Assembly (NCBI GenBank): GCA_025980335.1
Contig: JAICXO010000016.1
Span: 1 to 32,840 of the forward strand
DNA length: 32,840 bases
Direction of reading: 5' to 3'
Origin: Sphingomonas sp.
GTDB lineage: Bacteria; Pseudomonadota; Alphaproteobacteria; Sphingomonadales; Sphingomonadaceae
Below, in pieces: positions 15,818 to 25,000 of the stretch. A model generated the notes under the pieces. That model did no database searches. It saw only the letters and a list, made by a program, of their open reading frames with translations, and was not told the DNA's origin. How positions within the stretch are numbered: position 1 is the stretch's first letter; each line of letters opens with the position of its first letter. Both the position numbers and the translations under genes were made by a program.

Positions 15818-17712
15818 ACAGCGGGGAAATCGAGCTTCTTCTCGAGTGCCGCGAAGCGCGGGTCGGAGCGCAACGGATCGAGGAATGGGTCCACCTTCAG
15901 CGTCGCCAATCCCGGGTCGCGGATGGCCCATGCTCGGTCGAGCGCCGCGAGTGCGCGGTCCTTGTCGCCGCGCTGCGCATAGACCTCCGCATATTGATAG
16001 CTTCCCTGCTCGCCGAAGCGCTGCTGCCCGCGCTTCAACTCCTGCTCGGACGCCGCGCGATTGTTCTGCCGCCAGAATGCGATCGCCTGTCCGGCGATGC
16101 GATGGAGATCATCAGGCGATGCATTGGCGTATTCCGCTTGAGCTTCGTCGATCCTCCCGAGCTGCAGCAAGCAGAGACCGAGAAGACTGTGACCGCGCGA
16201 GATTGTCGGCGTGAGCCGAATTGCTTTCTGGAGCGGCGGAATGGCCTCCGCATAATGGTGCGAATAGGCAAGGGCGAAGGCTTCCCGGTGGAAAGCTGCC
16301 GAATTGAGCGGGTCCCGCTTCTGTGCTTGCCGAGCGAGCTCGACGGCCGGTTTCCAAGCCCCCAAGCGCGCGAGGAAGAAGACATATTGGAGCTGGCCCG
16401 ACACGTCTTTGTCGAGCAATGCTTCCGCCCGTCGAAATTCCTCGAGCGCGCCCGGCAGGTTCAGCTGGAACTCGAGGGCGGTCGCCAGCGCGAAGTGCCC
16501 GACCGATAGGCCGGGAGCAATCGCGATTGCCTGCTTCGCCGCGTTCGCCGCCTGCGCATAGCCCGCTTCGAAAGTCGCCGCTGAGCCAGTCTCTCCGGTC
16601 ATGAAATTGATCGCGAACGACTTGTGCGCGTAAGCTTCGGCGAACTTCGGATCGAGGGCGATGGCAGAGTCGAATAGCCGGATTGCGCGCCGGTAGCCGT
16701 CTTCGCTGTTGTCGACCCCCAGCACGGCTTCTGCCTGGAGGTAGAGGTCCTGCGCTTCAGCGCTGGTCGTTCCGCCGACGTTGAGCGCCCCCTTCGCCGC
16801 CCGGCCGAGCGTGACGCTCAAAGCATTTGCGACATTTTGTGCGATGTCGCTCTGGATCTTGAGCGCGTCGCCGGGCTTCCGATCGTAATCCTGCGACCAG
16901 CGCTCGAGCCCGTCGCTCCCCTTCACCAGCTGGGCGCTGACGCGGATCGTGTTCGGCGAGCGGCGAACGCTGCCGGTCAGGATGTTGGCGACGCCGAGCT
17001 TCTTCGCCGCCGTCTTCGCGTCGGCATTCTTGACCGCCTCCGACGAAGTTCGCCCGACGACCTGCAGGCCGGTGCGGGCGAGGGCGCTCCGCAGCTCTTC
17101 CGCCAGTCCGTCCGAGAAATAGGCCTGGTTCGGATCGCCGCTGAGATTTTCGAACGGAAGGACGGCGATACTGCCCGCCGCCTCGGCCGAGCCGGGCTTC
17201 AGCAGCAACCAGGCGCCTGCGCCCGCGACGGCAACCGCGCCGATGGCGCCGCCGAGTACGACTCGGCGATCGACGCCGCGGTCCCGCCCGGCAGGAGCAC
17301 GCATGTGAGGCGCATCCCCGGCGATCATCGACTGCACCGCGCCCTCGACGGCCTGATAGCGTCGATCCGCCCGATCTCCGTGCCAGTTTCGAAGCTGCAG
17401 CGCCTGAGTTTCACCGAATCCGAGCGGCGGCTCGACCGCATCGATCCGGACCGGCAAATAGGCTCCGCGGCGTTGCGCTCGCCCCGCCTCGTCCCGGACG
17501 AAGCGGCCATCCGCACCGACCGAGCGCTTGCTCCAGATGACGATCACGCATTTGGCAGCGTCGAGCTGTTCCTGGATCGTGTCGCGCCACGCGGCGCCGC
17601 CCCCGATCTGCTCGTCCCACCAGACGGAATAGCCGTCGGCCTGAAGCGCTTCGACCAGCGGCCGCACGCGCTTGCGGTCCTCCGCCTTGTAGCTGACGAA
17701 GACGTCGCTCAT
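15805..17712 (-). CDS. TIR - membrane helix - TolB/FlgO-like - TPR protein, copy 2
   Basis: 635 residues, same plan as copy 1. The first 43 residues are identical to copy 1. The TIR glutamate is Glu75 in FVRDEAGRA. The membrane helix (151-171) follows VDRR and ends at KPGSAEAAG. The TolB-like domain (~181-303) is nearly identical to that of copy 3 (LQVVGRTSSEAVKN, ANILTGSVRRSP). TPR repeats cover ~317-625. Its TGA overlaps the ATG of copy 1 (ATGA), so translation is coupled. Known TIR domains cleave NAD or signal by assembly; TolB-TPR halves occur behind membrane helices in CadC-like regulators and cyclases. The combination suggests a receptor whose output is the TIR domain, which is inference. 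Confidence 0.9.
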   Translation of the reverse strand: MSDVFVSYKAEDRKRVRPLVEALQADGYSVWWDEQIGGGAAWRDTIQEQLDAAKCVIVIWSKRSVGADGRFVRDEAGRAQRRGAYLPVRIDAVEPPLGFGETQALQLRNWHGDRADRRYQAVEGAVQSMIAGDAPHMRAPAGRDRGVDRRVVLGGAIGAVAVAGAGAWLLLKPGSAEAAGSIAVLPFENLSGDPNQAYFSDGLAEELRSALARTGLQVVGRTSSEAVKNADAKTAAKKLGVANILTGSVRRSPNTIRVSAQLVKGSDGLERWSQDYDRKPGDALKIQSDIAQNVANALSVTLGRAAKGALNVGGTTSAEAQDLYLQAEAVLGVDNSEDGYRRAIRLFDSAIALDPKFAEAYAHKSFAINFMTGETGSAATFEAGYAQAANAAKQAIAIAPGLSVGHFALATALEFQLNLPGALEEFRRAEALLDKDVSGQLQYVFFLARLGAWKPAVELARQAQKRDPLNSAAFHREAFALAYSHHYAEAIPPLQKAIRLTPTISRGHSLLGLCLLQLGRIDEAQAEYANASPDDLHRIAGQAIAFWRQNNRAASEQELKRGQQRFGEQGSYQYAEVYAQRGDKDRALAALDRAWAIRDPGLATLKVDPFLDPLRSDPRFAALEKKLDFPAVSAA

Positions 17713-17721
17713 GCGGCGCTC
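17595..17721 (-). repeat. Near-identical segment shared by TIR copies 1 and 2 (second)
   Basis: Partner of 15691-15817. It spans the copy 3/copy 2 overlap and the first ~39 codons of copy 2. The ATGA coupling junction itself is part of the conserved block, so both the overlap and the TIR start have been copied together. Confidence 0.85.
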
Positions 17722-19616
17722 GGCGGTGGAAAGTTGAGCTTTTTCTCCATGGCCGCGAAGCGCGGGTCGGAGCGCAACGGGTCGACCAGCGCGTCGACGC
17801 GGATGTTGGTCAGCCCGGGGTCGTGGACCGCCCACGCACGGTCGAGCGCCGCGAAGGCGCGTTCCTTGTCGCCGCGCTGCGCGTAAATCTGGGCATATTG
17901 GTAGCTCGCGGTGTCGCCGAACACCTGCTGCAGACGCGCGAGCGCCTTATCGGACGCGGTGCGATTGCCCTGCCGCCAGAACAGGATGGCTTCGCCGGTA
18001 AAGCGATAGACATCACCCGGTGGAATCATTCGAAACTGCGCTTCGGCCTCGTCCAGTCGCCCCAGCTGCATCAGGCACAGCGCGAGCTGGTCGCGCGATC
18101 GGGACAAGGTGGGGGCAAGCTGGATTGACCGCTGCAATGGCGCGATGGCTTCCGAACACCGTCGTGCGCTGGCGAGGACGTAGCCTTCAAAGCCGATCGC
18201 GAGGGGGTTGAGCGGATCGCGCTTCTGCGCGTCCCGGGCGAGATTCATGGCCGGATCCCATGCTCCCATCCGCGTGAGCAGGTTCGCGCCTTGAAGCTGA
18301 TCCGATACGTCGATGTCGGGCAACCGCTCCGCCGTCTGGAATTCGCTGAGCGCACCGGGCAGGTTGAGCTGGAACTCATAGGCGCCGGCCAGTGCGACGT
18401 GCCCGGTCGGTAGGTCCGGAGCCAGTGCGATCGCCTGCTTCGCCGCCTCGACCGCCTGGGCATAGCCCGCGTCGAAACTGCCCGCGCTCGCAACCGAACC
18501 GGTCATGTAGTTGATGGCGAGGGACTTCCATGCATAGGCATCCGCATATTTCGGATCGAGCGCGATCGCGGAATTGAGGAGTCCGATCGCGTTGCGGTAT
18601 GCCGATTCGTTGTCGCCGGCGCGCAATTGCGCACGCGCCTTCAGGTACAGATCCTGCGCGGCCGCGTTGTTGGTTCCACCGACTCCGATCGCTGCCTTGG
18701 CGCGGCCGAGCGCGACGCTGAGTGCCTGCGCGACGTTCTCGGCAATGTCGCTCTGGATCGTGAGCTCGTCGCCGGGTTTCCGGTCGTAGTCCTGCGACCA
18801 GCGCTCGAGCCCGTCGCTGCCCTTGACCAGCTGGGCACTCACGCGGATCGTGTCCGGCGACCGGCGGACGCTTCCCGTCAGGATGTTGGCGACCCCGAGC
18901 TTCCTGGCGGCGGTCTCGGCGTCGGCGTTCTTGACCGCTTCGGACGAGGTACGCCCCACCACCTGGAGTCCGGCACGTGCGAGGGCGCTCCGCAATTCCT
19001 CGGTAAGCCCGTCGGAGAAATAGGCCTGGCCGGGATCGCTGCTCAGGTTTGCGAAGGGAAGCACGGCGATGCTTCCAGCCGCTTCGGCCGAGCCCGGCTT
19101 GAGCAAGAGCCAGCCGCCCACGCCGGCGACGGCAGCGGCGCCCACTGCACCCGCTGCGAGCACTCCCCGGCGGCTGACGCCTGTATCGAAATGTATGTGA
19201 TGACCGCCATCGTGCGGCTTGCCGGAGACGATCGCCTGCACCGCTGCGAGCACTGCCTGGAAGCGGCCGTCGTCCGCGCTTCCCCTCCATCCGCTCAGTG
19301 ACAAGGCCTGGGTTTCGCCGAAGCCGAGCGGCAGGCGAACGTTGTCGATCCTGACGGGCAGATAGACGCCGCGTTCCATCGCGCGCGATGCCTCGTCGCG
19401 TACGAACCGGCCTTCGGGCCCGGTCGAGCGCTTGCTCCACACGACGAGCACGCATCTGGCGGCATCGAGCTGCTGCTCGATCGAGCGCCGCCACTCGTCA
19501 CCGCCGCCGATCTGCGCGTCCCACCAGACGGTGAGCCCCTGCGCCTGCAGCGCCGCAACCAGCGGTTGCACCCGCTTGCGGTCCTCCGCCTTGTACGAGA
19601 CGAACACGTCGCTCAT
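17709..19616 (-). CDS. TIR - membrane helix - TolB/FlgO-like - TPR protein, copy 3 (first in operon)
   Basis: 635 residues. The start at 19616 is set by paralogy (MSDVFVSYKAEDRKRVQPLV); the upstream GGGTGG is a poor ribosome binding site. The TIR domain differs more from the others (AALQAQGLTVWWDAQIGGGDE) but keeps Glu75 in FVRDEASRA. The membrane helix (about 151-171) follows VSRRGVLAAGAVGAAAVAG, which looks like a Tat-type twin-arginine signal placed inside the protein, then GSAEAAG. The TolB-like (~182-304) and TPR (~317-625) regions follow. Its stop overlaps the copy 2 start (ATGA). The transcript should begin in the 142-base gap shared with the divergent 69-residue gene. Confidence 0.9.
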   Translation of the reverse strand: MSDVFVSYKAEDRKRVQPLVAALQAQGLTVWWDAQIGGGDEWRRSIEQQLDAARCVLVVWSKRSTGPEGRFVRDEASRAMERGVYLPVRIDNVRLPLGFGETQALSLSGWRGSADDGRFQAVLAAVQAIVSGKPHDGGHHIHFDTGVSRRGVLAAGAVGAAAVAGVGGWLLLKPGSAEAAGSIAVLPFANLSSDPGQAYFSDGLTEELRSALARAGLQVVGRTSSEAVKNADAETAARKLGVANILTGSVRRSPDTIRVSAQLVKGSDGLERWSQDYDRKPGDELTIQSDIAENVAQALSVALGRAKAAIGVGGTNNAAAQDLYLKARAQLRAGDNESAYRNAIGLLNSAIALDPKYADAYAWKSLAINYMTGSVASAGSFDAGYAQAVEAAKQAIALAPDLPTGHVALAGAYEFQLNLPGALSEFQTAERLPDIDVSDQLQGANLLTRMGAWDPAMNLARDAQKRDPLNPLAIGFEGYVLASARRCSEAIAPLQRSIQLAPTLSRSRDQLALCLMQLGRLDEAEAQFRMIPPGDVYRFTGEAILFWRQGNRTASDKALARLQQVFGDTASYQYAQIYAQRGDKERAFAALDRAWAVHDPGLTNIRVDALVDPLRSDPRFAAMEKKLNFPPPSAA

Positions 19617-19758
19617 CCACCCGGGCCCCCAGCCGCTGCGCCGGACTGTAATCGGCCAACGGGCAGGAGCGCAACTTCGGGTGGATTACATTGTGGTTAG
19701 CGATGCATTGACTGCTTCTGGTGGTCAGTCCTGAAGCCCGGTCGCGATAGGGCGAGGC

Positions 19759-19968
19759 ATGGACGCCCCCTTCATCCATGGCCGCCTTGCGCTCGCCGAC
19801 GCGACGGACCTCATCGACCGCTATGGAGAGAACGCAGCGCTCCAAGCGGCGGTGCGCGCGCGCAGCAGTCGCGACAAGGGCAATGTCGCGCGCTTCTGCC
19901 ACTGGCGTCAGATCGAGCGGGTGATCGCAAGCCTGAGCAGCGGCGAGGTCCGCGGGACCGTTCACTAA
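19759..19968 (+). CDS. Small conserved hypothetical protein (69 aa)
   Basis: The ATG at 19759 is preceded by AGGGCGAGG. The product, beginning MDAPFIHGRLALADATDLID, continues RYGENAALQAAVRARSSRDKGN and ends in a second helix (WRQIERVIASLSSGEVRG). It is soluble, helical and without cysteines apart from one in ARFCHWRQ. I recognise the pattern 'AAxRAxxSRDxGNVxxFCxWRQxER' as a small sphingomonad family of unknown function. It is divergent from the TIR operon and 75 bases upstream of tamA. Confidence 0.8.
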   Translation: MDAPFIHGRLALADATDLIDRYGENAALQAAVRARSSRDKGNVARFCHWRQIERVIASLSSGEVRGTVH

Positions 19969-20014
19969 GCCCTTGAACTAACGGACAAGCCCCGCTTCCC
20001 GGACTGGCGCGGTT

Positions 20015-20043
20015 CAGGAGCCACGGGTAAGGCTCCGCTCCTG
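20015..20043 (+). promoter_or_regulatory. Hairpin immediately before tamA
   Basis: GGAGCC (20017-20022) can pair with GGCTCC (20031-20036), and CAGGAG with CTCCTG one base offset, giving a stem that ends directly at the tamA ATG. The only purine-rich segments near the start lie inside it. It could modulate translation of tamA or simply end the upstream small transcript; there is no T-run. Confidence 0.35.
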
Positions 20044-22053
20044 ATGACCGGGCGGGGAGCAAGGGTTCGTGGCGCGCGGCTGCTGTGTGCGGTCGGCTGC
20101 GCCGCGATTCTCGGCACTCCGGCGTTCGCCCAGGCGGCACCCATCCAGCAACAGCCTCCTCCCGCAAGCGAGCCGGAGCTCGACCCGAATGCGCCACTCG
20201 CGCCCTTGCCCGGCCTCGGCGTGGAGTGGCCGCAACTCGACCTCAAGGATACGGTCCAGCCGGCGCAGCCGCCTCCGGCTCCAGACAAAAAGGGGGCGCA
20301 GACGACGGAAGCGGCCGGAACCGTCCGCTACACCGTGGATGTGGAAGGATTATCGTCGGTCGGCGACGCGGAAGGCCTGCTCAAGGCCTTTCGCGAGCAA
20401 TCGACGCTCGAGGCGGAGCGCAAGGACCCTGCCAACGCCGCGCAGATCGGCCGCCGTGCAAGCGCCGACGCCGACCTGCTCACGCAATTGCTGCGCAGCC
20501 GCGGCTATTACGATGCCGCCGTCGACCCGAGTACCGAGCGCGCGGCAACCGGTCTCCGGGTCGTCCTGACCGCCGATCCGGGTGCGCAATACCGCTTTGC
20601 GTCGGTCGATCTCCCGGGCCTGCAGGCTGCAGGACCCGACGCGGCCAGGCTGAGGGACGCGTTCGCGGTCAAGGCGGGCGACCCGGTGATTGCGGCCGAC
20701 GTGATCGCAGCCGGCGCCGCGCTCACCACCGCCCTCGGCGAGGAGGGCTTTGCCGAAGCGAAAATCGGCAAGCAGGACGTCCAGGTCAATCACGTCACGC
20801 ACCTCGCGACACTGACCCTGCCGGTGACTCCTGGGCCCGTCGCTCGCTTCGGAGTCATCCGCGTCACCGGCAAGCCGCCGTTCAGCGCTCGCCACGTCGG
20901 AATCATCGCACGGTTCAAGCCCGGCGACCCGTTCCGCCGCTCCGAGATCGACGACCTCCGGCGCGCACTCATTCAGACCACGCTGGTCGCCAATGCCGAC
21001 ATCAAGCTCGTGCCCGTCGACGGTGGCCGCGTCGTCGACCTCGACGTTCACCTCGAACCGGCGCCGTCGCATACCATCGCCGGAGACGTCGGCTACGGCA
21101 CCGGTCAGGGCGCGCTGATCGAGGCGACCTGGACCGACCGCAATTTCTTCAATCCGGAGGGCGCGCTGACCCTGCGGGGAATCCTCGGCACGATGGAGCA
21201 GCTTGCCGGCGTCGAGTTTCGCAGGTCCAATTACCTCCAGCGCGACCAGACGCTCGACCTCCAGTTCACCGGATCGCACCAGAAGTTCGATGCATACGAG
21301 GCGCGAACGATCCTGCTCGACGGCCACATCGAGCGCCTGAGCAACTTCATCTGGCAGAAGAAGTGGACGTGGAGCTACGGCGCGCAGCTCCTCGCGACCG
21401 ACGAGAACGGGGTGTTCAGCCCCGACGGGATCAAGGACACGCGCACCTTCTTCATCGCCGCGGTTCCGCTGACCCTCGGTTACGACGGCAGCGACAGTTT
21501 GCTCGATCCGACCACCGGATTTCGCCTCAGCGGCTGGGTCAGCCCCGAATATTCGGGGCACGGGAAGAGCCTGACCTACGCCCGGACGCAAATCGACGCG
21601 AGCGCTTACCATCCGGTCTCGGATCATGTGGTCGTCGCGGGCCGAATTCGCCTCGGCACGATCGTCGGCGCGAGCGCGTTCGATCTCGCCCCGTCGCGGC
21701 GGTTCTATTCGGGCGGCGGCGGCTCGGTGCGCGGCTACGGCTACCAGCAGCTCGGGCCAAAGGACGCCGAAGGCGATCCGATCGGCGGTCGCGGCCTTGC
21801 CGAGTTCGCCCTTGAAGCGCGCATCCGCCTGAAGCAGTTCGGCGGCAATTTCGGGGTGGTCCCGTTCTTCGACGGCGGGTCGTTGTCGACCGAAGCCATG
21901 CCCGACTTCGCCCGGTGGCGCTTCGCGGTCGGCGCCGGCGTACGCTATTATTCGCTCTTCGGTCCGATCCGCATCGACGTTGGCGTGCCGCTCAACCGGC
22001 AGAAGGGTGACGGACCATTCGCCGTCACCGTTTCCCTCGGCCAGGCCTTCTGA
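20044..22053 (+). CDS. tamA: TamA, outer-membrane Omp85 subunit of the translocation and assembly module
   Basis: 669 residues. A basic start and hydrophobic core (about 9-24) end in TPAFA, with likely cleavage after Ala29. A Pro-rich linker leads to POTRA domains (about 95-340), which include the segment ARFGVIRVTGKPPFSARHVG. The C-terminal half is the 16-strand Omp85 barrel with the hallmark VRGYG loop (562-566) and a terminal Phe (VSLGQAF), the signal recognised by BAM. The partner TamB gene follows with a 1-base TGATG overlap. The pair spans the periplasm and is implicated in inserting some outer-membrane proteins and in phospholipid transport. Confidence 0.95.
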   Translation: MTGRGARVRGARLLCAVGCAAILGTPAFAQAAPIQQQPPPASEPELDPNAPLAPLPGLGVEWPQLDLKDTVQPAQPPPAPDKKGAQTTEAAGTVRYTVDVEGLSSVGDAEGLLKAFREQSTLEAERKDPANAAQIGRRASADADLLTQLLRSRGYYDAAVDPSTERAATGLRVVLTADPGAQYRFASVDLPGLQAAGPDAARLRDAFAVKAGDPVIAADVIAAGAALTTALGEEGFAEAKIGKQDVQVNHVTHLATLTLPVTPGPVARFGVIRVTGKPPFSARHVGIIARFKPGDPFRRSEIDDLRRALIQTTLVANADIKLVPVDGGRVVDLDVHLEPAPSHTIAGDVGYGTGQGALIEATWTDRNFFNPEGALTLRGILGTMEQLAGVEFRRSNYLQRDQTLDLQFTGSHQKFDAYEARTILLDGHIERLSNFIWQKKWTWSYGAQLLATDENGVFSPDGIKDTRTFFIAAVPLTLGYDGSDSLLDPTTGFRLSGWVSPEYSGHGKSLTYARTQIDASAYHPVSDHVVVAGRIRLGTIVGASAFDLAPSRRFYSGGGGSVRGYGYQQLGPKDAEGDPIGGRGLAEFALEARIRLKQFGGNFGVVPFFDGGSLSTEAMPDFARWRFAVGAGVRYYSLFGPIRIDVGVPLNRQKGDGPFAVTVSLGQAF

Positions 22054-25000
22054 TGAACGAAGCGGTCGCCGAGCGCACACCCGAAGAGCCGCCGCGCGTG
22101 CGTCTCAGGAGCGACTGGCGCTCGCGGCTGCTGAATGAGCTGTTCGCGCTGTTCATCGCACTGCTGTTCCTGCTCGCAGCGCTGATTGTCCTTCTCGATA
22201 GCGCGCCCGGCCACCGTTTCATCGTCGACCAGCTCGGCCAATTCCAGACTGCATCGGGGCTGCGCATCCGCATCGGCCGGATCGATGGGTCGATCTTCGG
22301 CAAATCCGAGCTGCGCAATGTCGCCGTGGCCGACCAGCACGGTGTCTTCCTGACATCGCCCGACATCGAGCTCGAGTGGGCGCCCGGCGCATGGCTCGCG
22401 AACAAGCTCAGCATCAACAGCGTGACCGCGGACCGCGTCACGTTGATCCGGCTGCCGAAGCTCAAGCCGAGCACGAAGAAGGGCCCGATCCTTCCGGGCT
22501 TCGACATCCATATCGGCGAGCTCAGGATCAATCGCCTCGACATCGGCCCGGAGGTCAGCGGGAAGCCGCGGAGCGGGCGGGTCTGGGGCAAGGCGGACGT
22601 GCACTCGGGCCGGGCGCTCGTGGAGCTGCAGGTGCTGCTCAACAACGGCGGCGACCGCGTCGCTTTCCATCTGGACGCCGAGCCGGACCGCAACAAGTTC
22701 GATGTCGCCGCGCGCATCATTGCGCCTGCGGACGGGCTGCTGCCGGCGATCGTCGGCACCCGGCGGGCGATCAACCTCGCGATCGCAGGCAACGGCAGCT
22801 GGACGCGCTGGCGGGGAAGCGCGGCGCTCGATCTTTCCGGCCTGCGCGCAGCACGGCTTGCGCTCGGCGTCGACAGCGGCCGCTATCGACTGGAAGGGCA
22901 ATTGGCTCCCGCGCAATTCCTCACCGGCAAGCTGCACCGCCTGACGATGCCGGCCGTGACGGTCCGCGGCGCAGCCACGCTCAAGGACCGAATCCTCGAC
23001 GGCCAGCTGACGGCGGCATCGCCGGAACTTCGTGCCGTGGCGAAAGGCGCGGTCGATCTCGCCCACAACCGCTACCGCGGCATGCGGCTCGGAATCGACC
23101 TGCTGAAGCCGCCGGCCCTGTTCCCCAACATGACCGGCAAGGATGTCCGCATGGTGTGGACGCTCGACGGCCCGTTCGGCACCGCCGACTATTCGTACCG
23201 CCTTACGTCCGACTACGTGCAGTTCGACAGCACCGGGTTCACCGGCCTTCACGCGGAGGGCAGGGGACGGCTCAGCCCGTGGCCGATGCGCGTGCCGATC
23301 CGCCTCTCGGCGCGGGCGATCACCGGCATCGGCGATGTCGCCGGCGCGATGCTTGCCAATCCGAAGATCGAAGGTTGGCTGTCGATCACCCCCAAGCTCG
23401 TGCGCGGCGACGGTCTCAAGCTCACCAGCGCCAAATGGACCGGCAAGCTCTCGGTGCTGATCGACCTCGTGACCGGCCGCTTTCAGGTGCTGCTCTCCGG
23501 CGCGATGCAGCGCTACTTCGTCCCGGGTGTCGGAATCGTCGACGTGATGACCGACCTCAAGGTCGTCCCCGGACCGGGCGGCAAGGGCTCGCATGTCATC
23601 GGCACGGCGAAGGCGTGGGTACGACGCGTCGACAACAGCTTCTTCCGCGACCTGACCGGCGGATTGCCCTCGCTCACCACCAACCTCGAGCGGGGGAATG
23701 ACGGGATCGTCCACTTCACCAACCTGCAGCTCTATTCGCCCAAGCTCCGGCTCTCCGGCGCCGGCGAGCGGCTGAAGGACGGCACCTTCCACATCGTCGC
23801 GAGCGGCCGTCAGGCGAAATACGGGCCGCTGCGCCTCGTGCTCGACGGCCATATCGAGCGGCCCAAGCTCGATCTGTTCCTCGAAAGCCCGAATGAGTCA
23901 CTCGGCCTCAAGGCCGTGCACTTGCTGCTCGATCCGATAGCGGCCGGGTTCGACTATCGCGCGAGCGGCGGATCGAAGCTCGGTCCCTTCACCAGTAACG
24001 GCCAGATCCTGCTGCCGAGCAACGCGCCGACCGTCATCGCCATCGCCGCGCTCGACGCCGGCGGCGCGCATGCGAGCGGCAGCCTCAGGTCCGATCCCGG
24101 CGGGTTCACCGGACGGCTGACGCTCGCAGGCGGATCGCTCGGCGGAACTCTCGACTTTGCGCCCGTTGCCGGCGCGCAGAAGATCGAGGCGCACCTGACC
24201 GCCGCGAACGCCAGCTTCCCTGGCGCTTTCTCCGTTCGAAGCGGGCGCGCCGACGGAACCATCATCCTCGCCGACGAGCGAACGACCGTCGATGGCGTAG
24301 TCGACGCGCGCGGAGTGGACGCGAGCGGCCTCACGCTCGCCCGCCTCACCGCGAATGCGAAGCTGGTCAACGGATCGGGGCAGGTGCGCGCGGCGTTCGC
24401 CGGTCGCCGCGGCGCCGATTTCGAATTTTCGACTCTCGCCGACGTTTCGCCGGGCAGGATCAGCCTGACCGGCAACGGGACCATCGACCGGCAGCCGCTG
24501 AAGCTCAACGACGCCGCGGTCCTCACCCCATCGGGCGACGGCTGGGCGCTCGCACCGACGAGCCTCAGCTTCGCTGGCGGTACCGCAACCGTCTCCGGCC
24601 GTAGCGGCTCCGCGCCGGAGGTCCACGCTCAGCTCGCCGGAATGCCGCTCGAGCTGCTCGACATCTTCTGGCCCAACCTCGACCTTTCCGGCTCCGCGTC
24701 GGGGCATGTCGACTATGCGTGGAAGTTGAACCGCACCGGCCGCCTCGACCTCAAGGTGCACGGGCTCAGCAGGGCAGGGCTCGTCCTCGCCTCCAAGCCG
24801 ATCGACGTCGGCGTCGCAGCGATGGTCAGCGGCAATCAGGCCGCGCTTCGGGCAGTCGCGGCGAGCGACGGCGCGATCGTCGGCCGGGCGCAGGCCCGCT
24901 TCGCGCCGATGGGCAACGGGCCGCTCGTCGCCGAGCTGATGAATGCGCCGCTGTTCGCGCAGCTGCGTTACTCAGGTCCCGCGGATACCTTGTGGCGGCT

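Noticed and set aside
13904-19616. Known Thoeris-type or STAND-TIR defence system
   Set aside because: There is no ThsA-like SIR2/SLOG effector, no NTPase module and no defence gene nearby; the membrane helix and TolB-like domain do not fit these systems.
19708-19713. TTGACT as a -35 box for the 69-aa gene
   Set aside because: No acceptable -10 sequence follows at 16-18 bases, so I do not list it as a promoter.
20350-23852. Very long open frames antisense to tamA and tamB
   Set aside because: They mirror the codon bias of the GC-rich genes on the other strand, contain no family motifs and lack ribosome binding sites; the TamA/TamB assignments are secure.
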